The notes below the pieces were generated by a model. The model worked only from the letters and a program-made list of their open reading frames with translations. It did no database searches and was not told the DNA's origin. Shown piece by piece: positions 15,483 to 24,372 of a stretch of DNA of 36,981 bases. Position 1 is the first letter of the stretch, and each line of letters opens with the position of its first letter. The translations under genes were made by a program, and so were the position numbers. Origin of the DNA: Gordonia heveisoli (GTDB lineage Bacteria > Actinomycetota > Actinomycetes > Mycobacteriales > Mycobacteriaceae); contig NZ_JASXSH010000029.1 in assembly GCF_030315745.1 (NCBI RefSeq), positions 1 through 36,981 on the forward strand. The letters are read 5' to 3'.

Positions 15483-16727
15483 TCAGAACACCGTCCCGTC
15501 GGCGAGGATCGTCAATGGTGGCAACCCATTGCGGAGTTGCTGTGCCAGTTCCCGGCCGGCCGCCCAGGTGCCGCCTTCGAGGACGCAGGCCAGCGGCAGT
15601 TGTGTAGCGGTGACGCCAAGGTGATCGCGGACCAGCTCGGCGAGTTCGTCGACCAGGGCGACGGTGAGGGCACGCCATTCGACGACCAGTTCGTCACCCG
15701 CCCGCCAGGTACGGGCGTGCCACGCGTCGTCACGCAACCGCAGCACACCGGTGTCGAGTAGAAGTCCGCCGTTGCGATACTCGGGCAGCGCGGTCAGCGA
15801 GTCGAGACCGTCGACCGTGATCCCCGACCATTCGAATGGTTCCAGCAGCGAGTACGTGAGCCACTGGGACAGTTTGTGAAAGGGCATCCAGCCGTTGGTG
15901 AGTCCGGCACCGGTGACGGCGGGGTGCGGCCAGCAGTCGCCGAGTCCGACGCCGTCGAGCCGGGTCGGCGACGGCCAGATCGAGGCGAAGCCGGCCAGGA
16001 TCACATCGAGAATCTCGTGGGCGGTGATGGTGTCGGTACCCGCGCCGAGGTGATCGTAGATGCGGCCGGGCCGGGCATCCTCGCCGAACAGGTCCGGGCG
16101 CGCACGGAGTGCGGTTCCCAGGTTCCGCAGCAGGCCGAGGCGGCCGTCGAGGCCGACGAGTCGATTGCCGGGCCCGACGTCGAAGGCATGGGCGAGCCGC
16201 TCGTGGGTGAGCGCCGCCAATCCGTCGGCGTCGACGCGCCAACGGGGTTGCGGGGCACCGGAGAACAACCCGGCGCCACACGCGTGCCAGCTGGCCACAC
16301 CAAGGCCCTCGGAGCGGGCGAAAGTCAAGCCGGTGTCCGGTTCGCGATAGCGCCATTCGGGGCCTGCGCCGGCGTCGAGGAGAACGCTGACGACGGCGAC
16401 GTCGATCAAGGACCGGGTCCGCTCCGCCGGATCTGCTTGGGCCGGCGCTGATGTCAATTGGTCGAGGCGGTGGACACCGCCCGCCTCGAAGTGTCGCCAC
16501 CGGCTGTGAAACGGAATCTCCAGACTCGGGTAGCGGCGCACGGTGGTCGTCGCGACCTGCTGCGCGGCAGTACCCATCGCATCATCGGCGACGGTGAACC
16601 AGGACGATTCCCCGGCGCGGGCGCGGGCCAGCAGCGACCGCGCGCGTGTCCGGATCGCGGCGGTCGTCCGCAGTTCGGCAACCGCGTCGGCGACGCCGGG
16701 CGGCGGGGTGGGCATCTCGATGCGCAT
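15483..16727 (-). CDS. urc4: DUF1688 protein, URC4-like (uracil catabolism)
   Basis: A 414-residue DUF1688 protein. The family is recognised by the N-terminal [93 protein letters not shown] and the [12 protein letters not shown] region. In Lachancea kluyveri the homologue URC4 is required to use uracil as nitrogen source together with URC1 and URC6; its exact reaction is not settled. No signal peptide or membrane helix is visible. It begins three bases after the URC1-like stop and is followed after 58 bases by the upp-like gene, so one operon is clear. Conserved His, Asp and Glu residues suggest a metal enzyme, which is only inference. Confidence 0.88.
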   Translation of the reverse strand: MRIEMPTPPPGVADAVAELRTTAAIRTRARSLLARARAGESSWFTVADDAMGTAAQQVATTTVRRYPSLEIPFHSRWRHFEAGGVHRLDQLTSAPAQADPAERTRSLIDVAVVSVLLDAGAGPEWRYREPDTGLTFARSEGLGVASWHACGAGLFSGAPQPRWRVDADGLAALTHERLAHAFDVGPGNRLVGLDGRLGLLRNLGTALRARPDLFGEDARPGRIYDHLGAGTDTITAHEILDVILAGFASIWPSPTRLDGVGLGDCWPHPAVTGAGLTNGWMPFHKLSQWLTYSLLEPFEWSGITVDGLDSLTALPEYRNGGLLLDTGVLRLRDDAWHARTWRAGDELVVEWRALTVALVDELAELVRDHLGVTATQLPLACVLEGGTWAAGRELAQQLRNGLPPLTILADGTVF

Positions 16728-16730
16728 CGG

Positions 16731-17999
16731 TCACAACCCCCTACCCTTGACGTTGCGGAGTTGGTCGGCGTCGGGCACCGGCCCCGGGGTGAAGTACCCG
16801 GCAGCCATCTTGGCGTCGATCTCCACCCGCGCATCGGCGGGCACCAGGTCGTCGGGAATGTTCACGCGCTCGCCGACCTCGATGCCGGACCCGGTGATGG
16901 CGTCGTATTTCATGTTGCTCATCGACACCAGGCGATGGATCTTTCGGATGCCGAACCAGTGCAAGATGTCGGGCATCAGCTCCTGGAAACGCATATCCTG
17001 CACGCCGGCAACACATTCGGTGCGGGCGAAGTACTGGTCGGCGGTATCGCCGCCGGCCTGGCGCTTACGCGCGTTGTAGACGAGGAACTTCGTAACCTCG
17101 CCCAGCGCGCGACCTTCCTTGCGGGAGTACGCGACCAGTCCGACGCCGCCGCGCTGGGTGCCCAGGATGCATTCTTCGATGGCGTGGGTGAGGTAGGGAC
17201 GGCAGGTGCAGATGTCGGAGCCGAACACGTCGGATCCATTGCATTCGTCGTGGACGCGGGCGGTCAGTTCGACGGTTGGATCGGCGAGATCGCGGGCGTC
17301 GCCGAAGATGTAGACGGTCTGACCGCCGATGGGCGGTAGGAAGACACTGAGGTCGGCGCGGGTGACGAGTTCGGGATACATGCCACCGGTCTCCTCGAAC
17401 AGCACCCGGCGCAATTCGGCTTCGCTACAACCGAATCGGTCTGCGACACCGGGTAGGTACCAGACCGGTTCGACGGCGGCCTTGGTGACCAGAGCCGCCC
17501 CGCTGTCCAGCAAGATCTCGCCGTCGGGGACGAGCCTGCCCTTCGCGATGGCGTCGGCGATCTCGGGCAGGATCACATGGGCCTTGGTGATGGCGATCGT
17601 CGGGCGGATGTCGATACCCGCGGCGATCTCGTCGGGGAAGGCGTCGGCGACCGCTGCACCCCACGGATCGAGGCTCACGATGGCCATCGGGTCCGCCCAC
17701 TGCGGGTAGGGGCCGATGGCGTCGGTCGGGGAGGTGTTTGTCAGATCGGCGCGATGCTCACGGGAGAGTGCCCCGGCGGCGACGGCCAAGGCCCGGTAGA
17801 CCGAGTATGAACCGCTGTGGGTGCCGATGACGTTGCGGTGGGCCCGGGTCGAGGTGGTCCCGATCACCGGTCCGCGTGCGGCGGCGGTCGGTGCTCCCCA
17901 GGTAATGGTGGGGGCGTGCAGGCCGCCGCTGTGTGAAGTCAGACGGATGTGACCGAGATTGGGCACTCCCGGTGTGCGCGGGTCGGATTCGCGGGCCAT
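16731..17999 (-). CDS. urc1: GTP cyclohydrolase II-like protein, URC1-like (uracil catabolism)
   Basis: A 422-residue protein whose residues about 210-400 are RibA-like. The zinc cysteines are kept as C253, C264 and C266 (ECNGSDVFGSDICTC) and the active-site arginine segment is KEGRALG (R297). The first 200 residues do not show the DHBP-synthase motifs of RibBA fusions and belong to the URC1 type. Together with DUF1688 and a uracil phosphoribosyltransferase this points to the URC pathway, where URC1 probably opens the pyrimidine ring of UMP or a related nucleotide, by analogy with RibA opening the guanine ring. GGAAGGAG lies seven bases before the ATG. A candidate -10 (TAGGCT, 18074-18079) gives a leader of about 65 bases. 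Confidence 0.87.
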   Translation of the reverse strand: MARESDPRTPGVPNLGHIRLTSHSGGLHAPTITWGAPTAAARGPVIGTTSTRAHRNVIGTHSGSYSVYRALAVAAGALSREHRADLTNTSPTDAIGPYPQWADPMAIVSLDPWGAAVADAFPDEIAAGIDIRPTIAITKAHVILPEIADAIAKGRLVPDGEILLDSGAALVTKAAVEPVWYLPGVADRFGCSEAELRRVLFEETGGMYPELVTRADLSVFLPPIGGQTVYIFGDARDLADPTVELTARVHDECNGSDVFGSDICTCRPYLTHAIEECILGTQRGGVGLVAYSRKEGRALGEVTKFLVYNARKRQAGGDTADQYFARTECVAGVQDMRFQELMPDILHWFGIRKIHRLVSMSNMKYDAITGSGIEVGERVNIPDDLVPADARVEIDAKMAAGYFTPGPVPDADQLRNVKGRGL

Positions 18000-18073
18000 G
18001 GCAGCGCTCCTTCCGTCATCGGGTGACCGCGGAGCGCCGGTACGGCGATCGTCGGGTTCCCGGGGAGAACGTC

Positions 18074-18079
18074 AGCCTA
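18074..18079 (-). promoter_or_regulatory. Candidate -10 box of the URC operon
   Basis: TAGGCT on the minus strand fits TANNNT and is the best -10 between katG and the URC1 ATG. No convincing -35 or operator was seen, so regulation by uracil or nitrogen cannot be read from the sequence. Confidence 0.3.
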
Positions 18080-18138
18080 GCCACTACCCGTCGATCTCGC
18101 CGGTCTTGCGCATACGTTCAGGTCAGGCGGGTGCAACG

Positions 18139-18179
18139 CACTCGGGGTGCCCCGCCGTTGTGGCGGGACACCCCGAGTG
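18139..18179 (-). terminator. Strong terminator after katG
   Basis: An 18-position stem with a single mismatch (arms 18139-18156 and 18162-18179) and a five-base loop begins 17 bases beyond the katG stop. There is no T-run. It separates katG from the downstream URC operon on the same strand. Confidence 0.8.
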
Positions 18180-18195
18180 GTGGAGCTGGAGACGA

Positions 18196-20424
18196 TCAGG
18201 CCAGATCGAAGCGATCCAGGGTCGTCACCTTGGTCCAGGCGGCGACGAAGTCCTCGACGAAGGACTCCTTGGAATCGTCTTCGGCGTAGGCCTCGGCCAG
18301 CGCGCGCAGCTCAGAGTTCGAACCGAACGCCAGGTCGGCACGAGTACCGGTCCACTTCTGCTCGCCGGTGGCACGGTCGGTACCGACATACGTGCCGTCG
18401 TCGGCCGGCGACGGCGCCCAGGCGGTGCCCATATCCAGCAGGTTGACGAAGAAGTCGTTCGTCAGCTGTCCGGGGTTCGCGGTCAGGACACCGTGCGACG
18501 ATCCGCCGACGTTGGTGTCGAGGACGCGGAGTCCGCCGACGAGGACGGTCATCTCCGGTGCCGACAGCGTGAGCAGGTTCGCCTTGTCGACGAGATTGAA
18601 CTCGGCGGGCAGGGTGGCGGCCTTGGACGCGTAGTTGCGGAACCCGTCGTAGACCGGCTCGAGGTGAGCGAAGGACTCGACGTCGATGTCGTCCTGGGCC
18701 GAGTCGGTACGACCCGGGGTGAACGGCACGGTCACGGTCGTGCCCGCGTCGGCGGCCGCCTTCTCGATGGCGGCGGCACCGCCGAGGATCACCAGGTCGG
18801 CGAAGGACACCTTGGCGCCCGCCTCACCGGTGAACGAGTCGACGATCTCCTCCAGCTTGGCGATGACACCGGCAAGCTCTTCGGGCTCGTTGACGTCCCA
18901 GCCGACCTGCGGCTGCAACCGCAGACGCCCGCCGTTCGCACCGCCGCGGTAATCGCTGCCGCGGAAGGTCGACGCAGCCTTCCAGGCCGTCGAAACCAGC
19001 TGCGACACAGTCAGGCCCGAGTCGAGAAGCTGAGTCTTGAGTGTTGCGATGTCGGCGTCGGAGATGACCGGACCCTGCTGGGCGGGGACGTTGTCCTGCC
19101 ACACATAGGTTTCCGAGGGTGCCAGCGGGCCCTGATAGCGGGTGGCCGGTCCGAGATCGCGGTGCAGCAGCTTGAACCATGCCTTGGCGAATTCCTCGGC
19201 CAGTTCCTCGGGATGGTCGAGCCACCGTCGGGTGATCTTCTCGAAGCCCGGGTCCAGACGCATGGTGAGGTCGGTGGTCAGCATGCCCGGATGGGTCTTG
19301 CCCGAGCCGAAGGCGTCAGGCACCGAGTTGGCCCAGCCGCCATCCTTCGGACGCCACTGCTTGGCGCCGGCCGGGCTGGTGAACAGCTCCCACTCGTTGC
19401 CGTAGAGGATCTCCAGGAAGCTGTTGTCCCACTTGGTCGGCGTGTGCGTCCAGGTGACCTCGATACCGCTGGTGATGGCGTCCGGACCGACACCGCTGCC
19501 CTGCGGGTTGACCCAGCCCAGCCCCATGTTCTCGATGGCGGCGGCTTCGGGCTCAGGCCCGACCAGGTCGGCGTCGCCGTTGCCGTGCGTCTTGCCGAAG
19601 GTGTGCCCACCGATGATCAGCGCGGCGGTCTCGACGTCGTTCATCGCCATGCGGCCGAAGGTCTCACGGATGTCGGCGGCGGCGGCCAGCGGATCGCCGT
19701 TGGCCTCCGGGCCCTCCGGGTTGACGTAGATCAGACCCATGTGGGTCGCGGCCAGGGGACCGGCCAGTTCGCGAGCGTTGGCGAAGCGCAGATTGTCGCC
19801 CAGCCACACCGACTCGGCGCCCCAGTAGACCTCTTCGGGCTCCCACTCGTCGGGGCGACCGAAGGCGAAGCCCTTGGTCTTGAGTCCCATGTCCTCGATG
19901 GCCACGTTGCCCGCGAGGACCAGCAGGTCTGCCCACGACAGAGCCTTGCCGTACTTCTTCTTGACCGGCCACAGCAGGCGGCGGGCCTTGTCCAGGCTCG
20001 CGTTGTCCGGCCAGCTGTTGAGCGGAGCGAAGCGCTGCATACCGGTGCCGGCGCCGCCGCGACCGTCCTCGACGCGGTAGGTACCCGCGGCGTGCCAGGA
20101 CATACGGATGAAGAACGGTCCGTAGTGACCGAAGTCGGCGGGCCACCACGACTGCGAGTCGCGCATGACGGTCTTGAGATCGGCGACGAGGGCCTCGACG
20201 TCGAGCGACTTGAGGGCTTCCTGATAGTCGAAGTCCGACTCACGCGGGCTGATGACGTCTGGATTGTGTGCCAGGACCCGCAGGTTCAGGCGATCGGGCC
20301 ACCACTGCTGGTTGCCGCCGCCCTGGGCGGGGGCCTTGATCCGCATCGGGCAACCGCCCTCGCCGGCCTCCGTTTGGGCTTCGCCAATCGGGGGATGTTC
20401 GGGCGTGGCGCTAGCGTCAGCCAT
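18196..20424 (-). CDS. katG: Catalase-peroxidase KatG
   Basis: A 742-residue heme enzyme that breaks down hydrogen peroxide and activates isoniazid in mycobacteria. Distal residues R107, W110 and H111 lie in [12 protein letters not shown], the Trp-Tyr-Met adduct would be W110-Y233-M259, and the proximal heme ligand is H274 ([10 protein letters not shown]). The serine equal to M. tuberculosis Ser315 is present (ITSGIEV, S319). Both the heme domain and the degenerate C-terminal repeat are complete, so length is normal. The ATG at 20424 has AAGGAAA six bases ahead and overlaps the furA end by eight bases (ATGGCTGA), so translation is coupled to furA. A strong hairpin follows. Confidence 0.97.
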   Translation of the reverse strand: MADASATPEHPPIGEAQTEAGEGGCPMRIKAPAQGGGNQQWWPDRLNLRVLAHNPDVISPRESDFDYQEALKSLDVEALVADLKTVMRDSQSWWPADFGHYGPFFIRMSWHAAGTYRVEDGRGGAGTGMQRFAPLNSWPDNASLDKARRLLWPVKKKYGKALSWADLLVLAGNVAIEDMGLKTKGFAFGRPDEWEPEEVYWGAESVWLGDNLRFANARELAGPLAATHMGLIYVNPEGPEANGDPLAAAADIRETFGRMAMNDVETAALIIGGHTFGKTHGNGDADLVGPEPEAAAIENMGLGWVNPQGSGVGPDAITSGIEVTWTHTPTKWDNSFLEILYGNEWELFTSPAGAKQWRPKDGGWANSVPDAFGSGKTHPGMLTTDLTMRLDPGFEKITRRWLDHPEELAEEFAKAWFKLLHRDLGPATRYQGPLAPSETYVWQDNVPAQQGPVISDADIATLKTQLLDSGLTVSQLVSTAWKAASTFRGSDYRGGANGGRLRLQPQVGWDVNEPEELAGVIAKLEEIVDSFTGEAGAKVSFADLVILGGAAAIEKAAADAGTTVTVPFTPGRTDSAQDDIDVESFAHLEPVYDGFRNYASKAATLPAEFNLVDKANLLTLSAPEMTVLVGGLRVLDTNVGGSSHGVLTANPGQLTNDFFVNLLDMGTAWAPSPADDGTYVGTDRATGEQKWTGTRADLAFGSNSELRALAEAYAEDDSKESFVEDFVAAWTKVTTLDRFDLA

Positions 20425-20905
20425 GACTTTCCTTTCGGGAGAGGGTTTTTCGGGCTGTACTCGCCGACGGTGTCGGCAAGTGGTCAGTGGGTGCACAGTC
20501 GGGGCAGTAGCCCCAGTAGACGACTTCGGCCTCGTCGAGGATGAAGCCGTGGTCATTGGAGGCGGTCAGGCAGGGGGCCTCACCGACCGCGCAGTCGACA
20601 TCGCCGATGGCGCCGCATTTGCGGCAGACGACGTGATGGTGGTTGTCGTCGATCCTGGCCTCGTACCGGGCCAGGTGTCCGGCCGGCTGGATGCGGCGGA
20701 TCAGCCGCGCGGTCGTCAGCGCGTTGAGGACGTCGTAGATGGCCTGGAGCGATACATCGGGGAGTTCTGCGCGCGTCGCGGCGCAGATCGTTTCCGTGTC
20801 GGCGTGCGGATGGGCGTGGACGGCCTGCATCACGGCGACACGGGGTCGGGTGACTCGCAGGCTGGCCGCGCGTAGCTGCTCCACGCACTCGGTATCGGAC
20901 GGCAT
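20417..20905 (-). CDS. furA: FurA, ferric-uptake-regulator family repressor
   Basis: A 162-residue Fur-family protein. The winged helix is [13 protein letters not shown] through [18 protein letters not shown], the metal site includes the DDNHHHVVC run, and structural zinc cysteines form pairs C94/C97 and C134/C137. In mycobacteria FurA represses its own gene and katG and lets go under peroxide. ATG 20905 is preferred: CATAAT on the minus strand (20913-20918) places the transcript start at this codon, which would make the message leaderless as reported for mycobacterial furA. An ATG at 20914 is the alternative. The end overlaps katG by eight bases, tighter than the spaced mycobacterial arrangement. 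Confidence 0.93.
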   Translation of the reverse strand: MPSDTECVEQLRAASLRVTRPRVAVMQAVHAHPHADTETICAATRAELPDVSLQAIYDVLNALTTARLIRRIQPAGHLARYEARIDDNHHHVVCRKCGAIGDVDCAVGEAPCLTASNDHGFILDEAEVVYWGYCPDCAPTDHLPTPSASTARKTLSRKESHG

Positions 20906-20912
20906 GGGGACC

Positions 20913-20961
20913 ATTATGCACACTTTTCTGGAGTCATTCAGTTTTTTGCGAAATCTTTTCG
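20913..20961 (-). promoter_or_regulatory. furA promoter and AT-rich candidate FurA operator
   Basis: CATAAT (20913-20918, minus strand) is the -10. Upstream lies an AT-rich block that stands out from the surrounding GC-rich DNA and holds CGAAA-TCT-TTTCG (20949-20961), a 5+3+5 inverted repeat. Mycobacterial FurA binds an AT-rich stretch just upstream of its own promoter, which fits, but the exact site is inferred. Confidence 0.5.
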
Positions 20962-21031
20962 ATGAAGTGCCACGGGCGTAACGACTACGATCGCCCACGA
21001 GTCGACAATCGAGCCGGGTGAGGTGGGCGCT

Positions 21032-21892
21032 GTGGACCCAGGCGAGTTCATCGATGAACTCTACGGCCTTGATGCTGCGCAATTCGTTTCGCGCAGAGGT
21101 GAATTGGTGAAGTCTGAGCGTGCTGCCGGTAACCGGGAGATGGCCGCCGAGATCGGCCGGTTGCGGCGACCGACACAGTCGGCATGGGCGATCAACCAAT
21201 GGGTGCGGTCTGATCGTGACGGCGTCGAGGAACTGCTGGGGCTCGGTGCGGCGCTGGTCGCCGCGCAGCGTCGTGGTGCCGTCGACGCACTGCGGGAGCT
21301 GTCGGGCAGGCGTCAGGAGGCGGTGACCCGGGCCGCTGCCGCCGTCGTCGCGCTCGCCGCCGGTCGCGGCGTCCGATTGTCGGAGTCGGCAGGCCGAGAG
21401 GTGGTGTCCTCGTTGCGCGCGGCCATCGCCGACGAAGGCGTGGCGGAGGTGATCCGACGCGGCCGGTTGGTCGCGGCCGCCGAATACAGCGGCTTCGGAC
21501 CGGCCGGGGTGTTCGTGGTGCCCGACCTGACGGAGACTGCGGACACGGAGGTCGGAGAGGTCGGTGCGGAGACGGCCGACGAGTCTGACGTCGACCTGCG
21601 TACCGGTGCAGACGCCGAGGTGTCGGCGGCCGACGCGGCACAGGATGCCGCTCATCGGCGACTGAATGATGCGGCCGCAGCACTCGAGGATGCGAGCGCG
21701 ACGGTCGCCGCGCTGGATGATCGGTTGACCGGGTTGCGTGCCGAACTCAGCCGACTGGAGGGTGAGATGCGCTTTGCCCGTCGCGCCCTGAACGCCGCGC
21801 AGGAAGAACACCAGGAGGCGAAAGCCGACCATCGGGACTGCGTGCTGCGCTCGGCCGAGGCGCACCGTGTGCGGGCGGAGTTCGATCGCTGA
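21032..21892 (+). CDS. Actinobacterial protein of unknown function with coiled-coil C-terminus
   Basis: About 286 residues. The N-terminal part reads FIDELYGLDAAQFVSRRGELVKS, then RRPTQSAWAINQW, a pattern I recognise from a widespread actinobacterial family without known function (often LYALPPxEF...RRPTxAAWAxNxL). The middle is alanine-rich helix, a short acidic linker follows (about 165-200), and the last 90 residues form a heptad-like coiled coil (LEDASATVAALDDRLTGLRAELSRLEGEMRFARRAL). There is no signal peptide or membrane helix. GTG 21032 with GAGGTG ahead is preferred; GTG 21023 is possible. It is divergent from furA, but nothing shows a shared role. Confidence 0.7.
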   Translation: MDPGEFIDELYGLDAAQFVSRRGELVKSERAAGNREMAAEIGRLRRPTQSAWAINQWVRSDRDGVEELLGLGAALVAAQRRGAVDALRELSGRRQEAVTRAAAAVVALAAGRGVRLSESAGREVVSSLRAAIADEGVAEVIRRGRLVAAAEYSGFGPAGVFVVPDLTETADTEVGEVGAETADESDVDLRTGADAEVSAADAAQDAAHRRLNDAAAALEDASATVAALDDRLTGLRAELSRLEGEMRFARRALNAAQEEHQEAKADHRDCVLRSAEAHRVRAEFDR

Positions 21893-21948
21893 GGGGCGTT
21901 CCCTCGTTCGTCGCCTCCCACGATCGCGCAGTGCCGACGATGACCGCG

Positions 21949-21954
21949 TAGTGT
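21949..21954 (+). promoter_or_regulatory. Candidate -10 box (leaderless) for the DUF1275 gene
   Basis: TAGTGT fits TANNNT and ends seven bases before GTG 21962, with no Shine-Dalgarno between. Confidence 0.35.
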
Positions 21955-21961
21955 CCCGTCG

Positions 21962-22618
21962 GTGCAAGCTATCCGGCGGTCCGAGTTACTCCTGGCGACG
22001 GTGCTGGCCGGACTGGCCGGGTTCGTCGACGCTGTCGGATTCGTCCATCTGGGTGGCTACTTCCTGTCGTTCATGAGCGGCAATACGACCCGCTTCGCCG
22101 CCGAGGCCGCGCACACGGATTGGGTTGCCGTCGGCAAGGCGGGCGGGATCATCGGCTGCTTCTTCGTCGGCGTGATGATCGGTGCGGTGGTGGCGCGGGC
22201 TGAGCACGCACGTCCGCTGCTGTTGAGTGCGATCAGTACGTCCCTGCTGTGCGCAGCCCTGGTGGGTTCGGTCGGCGCAGGGACCGCGGCAATGCTGATC
22301 TTGGCCGTCACGATGGGTGCGATGAACTCGGTCTTCCAGCGCAACGGCGAGGTCTCGGTCGGCCTGACCTATATGACCGGGACGCTGGTCAAGGCGGGCC
22401 AGCGACTGGTCGACGCGCTATGTGGGGGACCTCGCTGGCTGTGGCTTCGCTACCTGAGCCTGTGGCTGAGCCTTGCCGTCGGTGCGGTGCTGGGCGCACT
22501 GACCTATCGGTGGCTTGAGCTGGCCGCGATCTGGGTGGCATTCGGTCTGGCGGTTGCTGTCACTGTCGTCGTGGAAATCGTTCGGCGACGACGGCTTTCC
22601 CGCGCTGCGCGGCAATGA
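21962..22618 (+). CDS. YoaK-like DUF1275 membrane protein
   Basis: A 218-residue protein with about six membrane helices. The DUF1275 opening is clear: LAGLAGFVDAVGFVHLGGYFLSFMSGNTTRFA, with the second conserved segment TMGAMNSVFQRNGEVSVGLTYMTGTLVKAGQRL. The family is widespread and its function is not established; transport is usually assumed. The GTG start follows a TAGTGT box by seven bases, so the transcript is probably leaderless. The flanking genes are unrelated. Confidence 0.82.
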   Translation: MQAIRRSELLLATVLAGLAGFVDAVGFVHLGGYFLSFMSGNTTRFAAEAAHTDWVAVGKAGGIIGCFFVGVMIGAVVARAEHARPLLLSAISTSLLCAALVGSVGAGTAAMLILAVTMGAMNSVFQRNGEVSVGLTYMTGTLVKAGQRLVDALCGGPRWLWLRYLSLWLSLAVGAVLGALTYRWLELAAIWVAFGLAVAVTVVVEIVRRRRLSRAARQ

Positions 22619-22639
22619 GACTTCCGGGTTCGGCCGCGA

Positions 22640-23194
22640 TCAGCGCACTGGCCGTGAATCGTCGCGATGGAGAACGAAGAAGTAGGGGTCGTCGGATCCC
22701 TTGAGATCCATCGCCCCCATGACCGTGTCGTCGGAGATCTTTCGGAAGACGTCGTTGATCGGGAGTTGGTCGTAGGACATGGTCGCCGAGTCGACGCCGC
22801 GATAGCGGGTGGTTCGTAGCCGCGCCTTCGACGACCGTGCCCGCGTGATCAGACGAGTGGCGCCGACGGCACGGATATAGGAGTGGTTCTTCAACTGCGG
22901 CACCAGATTTGCCGCACTGACGCCGCGGAATGCCAGCGCCGGATTCATCGGCCACAGCGACGTTCCGTCCGGTGACGGGAACAGTAGGGGGTGGACGGTT
23001 TCGGCGTCGACGAATTGCTTGCCCCACCAGCCGCTCGCCGCGAGGAGGCCGTCGATCGGATGACCGGTCGGCACCTCCGCGCCGTGCCAGGTGCCGATCA
23101 TGAACTCCGGCGCGACGGCCTCCCCGGCGTCGTAGACGGCGAGCGCCTGCGCGGTGGTGGTCGGCACGGAGGGGAGGAGATCGGCGAGCTGCAT
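22640..23194 (-). CDS. GXWXG/DUF4334 domain protein
   Basis: A 184-residue cytosolic protein. An N-terminal GXWXG segment (FMIGTWHGAEVPTGHPIDGLL, about 32-52) is followed by GWWGKQFVD, and the C-terminal half is a DUF4334 domain ending in DLKGSDDPYFFVLHRD. The family is common in actinobacteria and fungi and has no assigned reaction. ATG 23194 lies seven bases after TACGAT on the minus strand, so a leaderless mRNA is likely. It is divergent from the PPOX/F420 oxidoreductase with only 58 bases between, so the two may share control. Confidence 0.78.
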   Translation of the reverse strand: MQLADLLPSVPTTTAQALAVYDAGEAVAPEFMIGTWHGAEVPTGHPIDGLLAASGWWGKQFVDAETVHPLLFPSPDGTSLWPMNPALAFRGVSAANLVPQLKNHSYIRAVGATRLITRARSSKARLRTTRYRGVDSATMSYDQLPINDVFRKISDDTVMGAMDLKGSDDPYFFVLHRDDSRPVR

Positions 23195-23201
23195 GGTCGT
23201 G

Positions 23202-23207
23202 ATCGTA
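23202..23207 (-). promoter_or_regulatory. Candidate -10 box (leaderless) for the DUF4334 gene
   Basis: TACGAT on the minus strand ends seven bases before ATG 23194. The 58-base divergent region has no other obvious operator. Confidence 0.35.
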
Positions 23208-23252
23208 CGTGACGTGGAATACACCAGGCCCCGCGGTGGGTTGCAGGTGAAC

Positions 23253-23684
23253 ATGGCAGACAACAGCTTCGATCCTCGAGACCTCCTCGCCACGACCAGG
23301 ATCGGTGTCCTGGCCACCATTCGTGGCAACGGATTACCGCAACTCTCCCCGGTCACACAGTTCTACGATCGGGCCCACGACGAGATTCTCGTGTCGATGA
23401 CCGAGGGACGTGCCAAGACCGCGAACCTGCGGCGCGAGCCGCGCGCGGCGCTGGAGGTGACCGGTCCGGACGGGTACTCGTGGGCGACGGCCGAGGGCAC
23501 GGTGAGCCTGGCCGGCCCCGGCACCGATCCCCATGGCCCGGAGGTCGATGCGCTGGTCGACTACTACCGCAGGGCGGCGGGCGAGCATCCCGACTGGGAG
23601 GAGTATCGCTCGGTGATGGTCGCCGACCGTCGGGTGCTGATGACCTTGCGGGTCACGCACGTATACGGCGCCAAGCTTCGCTGA
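23253..23684 (+). CDS. PPOX-class F420-dependent oxidoreductase
   Basis: A 143-residue split-beta-barrel protein of the pyridoxamine-phosphate-oxidase-like superfamily, of the type that binds F420 in actinobacteria. It begins DLLATTRIGVLATIRGNGLPQLSPVTQFYD, typical for these proteins, and has VSMTEGRAKTANLRREPRAALEV for phosphate binding and DYYRRAAGEHPDWEEYRSVMVADRRVLMTLRVTHVYG at the end. F420 reduction of some small ligand is probable but the substrate is unknown. AGGTG lies close before the ATG. A longer frame starting at 23154 would cross the divergent gene and is not used. Confidence 0.85.
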   Translation: MADNSFDPRDLLATTRIGVLATIRGNGLPQLSPVTQFYDRAHDEILVSMTEGRAKTANLRREPRAALEVTGPDGYSWATAEGTVSLAGPGTDPHGPEVDALVDYYRRAAGEHPDWEEYRSVMVADRRVLMTLRVTHVYGAKLR

Positions 23685-23732
23685 CCAGCGGTCCGCCACC
23701 AGCGAGGGCGTTGCTGGTCCGAGTGCTGCCGG

Positions 23733-24353
23733 TCAGAGCAGGGCAAGCATGACGCCTACGCCGATGAAGAGGCTCCCGAAGACGCGGTTCAGGTTGCGCT
23801 GCCGACGTTCGTTGCGGGTGGTGCGGTCCAAGCCGCGCGCCACCAGGGCGAAGAAGAGCCACATCACCGCGATGTCGACGACGACGATGGTCGCTCCGAT
23901 GATCAGGTACTGCGTGCTCAATGTCGCGTCGGCCCGGACGAATCCGGGGATGAGGGCGAGGAGGAAGACGATCGCCTTCGGGTTGAGCAGATTGACCCAG
24001 ATGCCGCGCCCGAACATCGACCACCAGGGTTCGGCGGCGAGCGCCAGCGTCGTGTCGTCGGAGGTGTCGGCGGGACGGCGAAACAGCCGAACACCCAGAT
24101 AGAGCAGGTATGCGGCGCCCGCATAGCGGATGACGGCGAAGGCCGCCGGCGACTGGGAGATCACCACACCCAGCCCGGCCGCGACGATCGCCAGCTGGAT
24201 GAGCAGTGCGGCCTGCTGGCCGAGGATGCCCCAGATGGACCGGACGAACCCGACGTTGATCGAATTCGTCATGGTGTTGATGGCGCCTGCGCCCGGAGTG
24301 AAGCTGAGCACCAGGCACGTCGAGAGCAGTGCTGCCCAGGTCGAGATCAGCAC
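23733..24353 (-). CDS. LysE/RhtB-family amino-acid exporter
   Basis: A 206-residue membrane protein with six helices. The RhtB/LysE motif is present (LVLSFTPGAGAINTMTNSINVGFVRSIWGILGQQ, about 16-49), then YAGAAYLLYLGVRLF and WVNLLNPKAIVFLLALIPGF. Members export amino acids or homoserine lactone-like molecules. The start is GTG 24353, 19 bases after the FKBP lipoprotein stop, so the two are an operon. The substrate cannot be told. Confidence 0.85.
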   Translation of the reverse strand: MLISTWAALLSTCLVLSFTPGAGAINTMTNSINVGFVRSIWGILGQQAALLIQLAIVAAGLGVVISQSPAAFAVIRYAGAAYLLYLGVRLFRRPADTSDDTTLALAAEPWWSMFGRGIWVNLLNPKAIVFLLALIPGFVRADATLSTQYLIIGATIVVVDIAVMWLFFALVARGLDRTTRNERRQRNLNRVFGSLFIGVGVMLALL

Positions 24354-24372
24354 CGCAGACGATCCGGGGGTG

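Noticed and set aside
16731..17999. Riboflavin GTP cyclohydrolase II (ribA) as the function
   Set aside because: The protein is twice the RibA length without DHBP-synthase motifs, no rib gene is near, and it is in one operon with DUF1688 and upp.
17959..20544. Plus-strand open frame of 861 codons opposite katG
   Set aside because: It is the mirror of a highly conserved katG on GC-rich DNA, with no family motif and low-complexity Arg/Gly/Val composition.
20417..21967. A 516-codon minus-strand frame with FurA at its end
   Set aside because: Only the last 162 codons are FurA; the rest lies opposite the unknown coiled-coil gene and crosses the furA promoter.
23683..23719. Hairpin between the PPOX and LysE genes
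   Set aside because: Only 6-7 pairs with competing foldings, too weak to list as a terminator.
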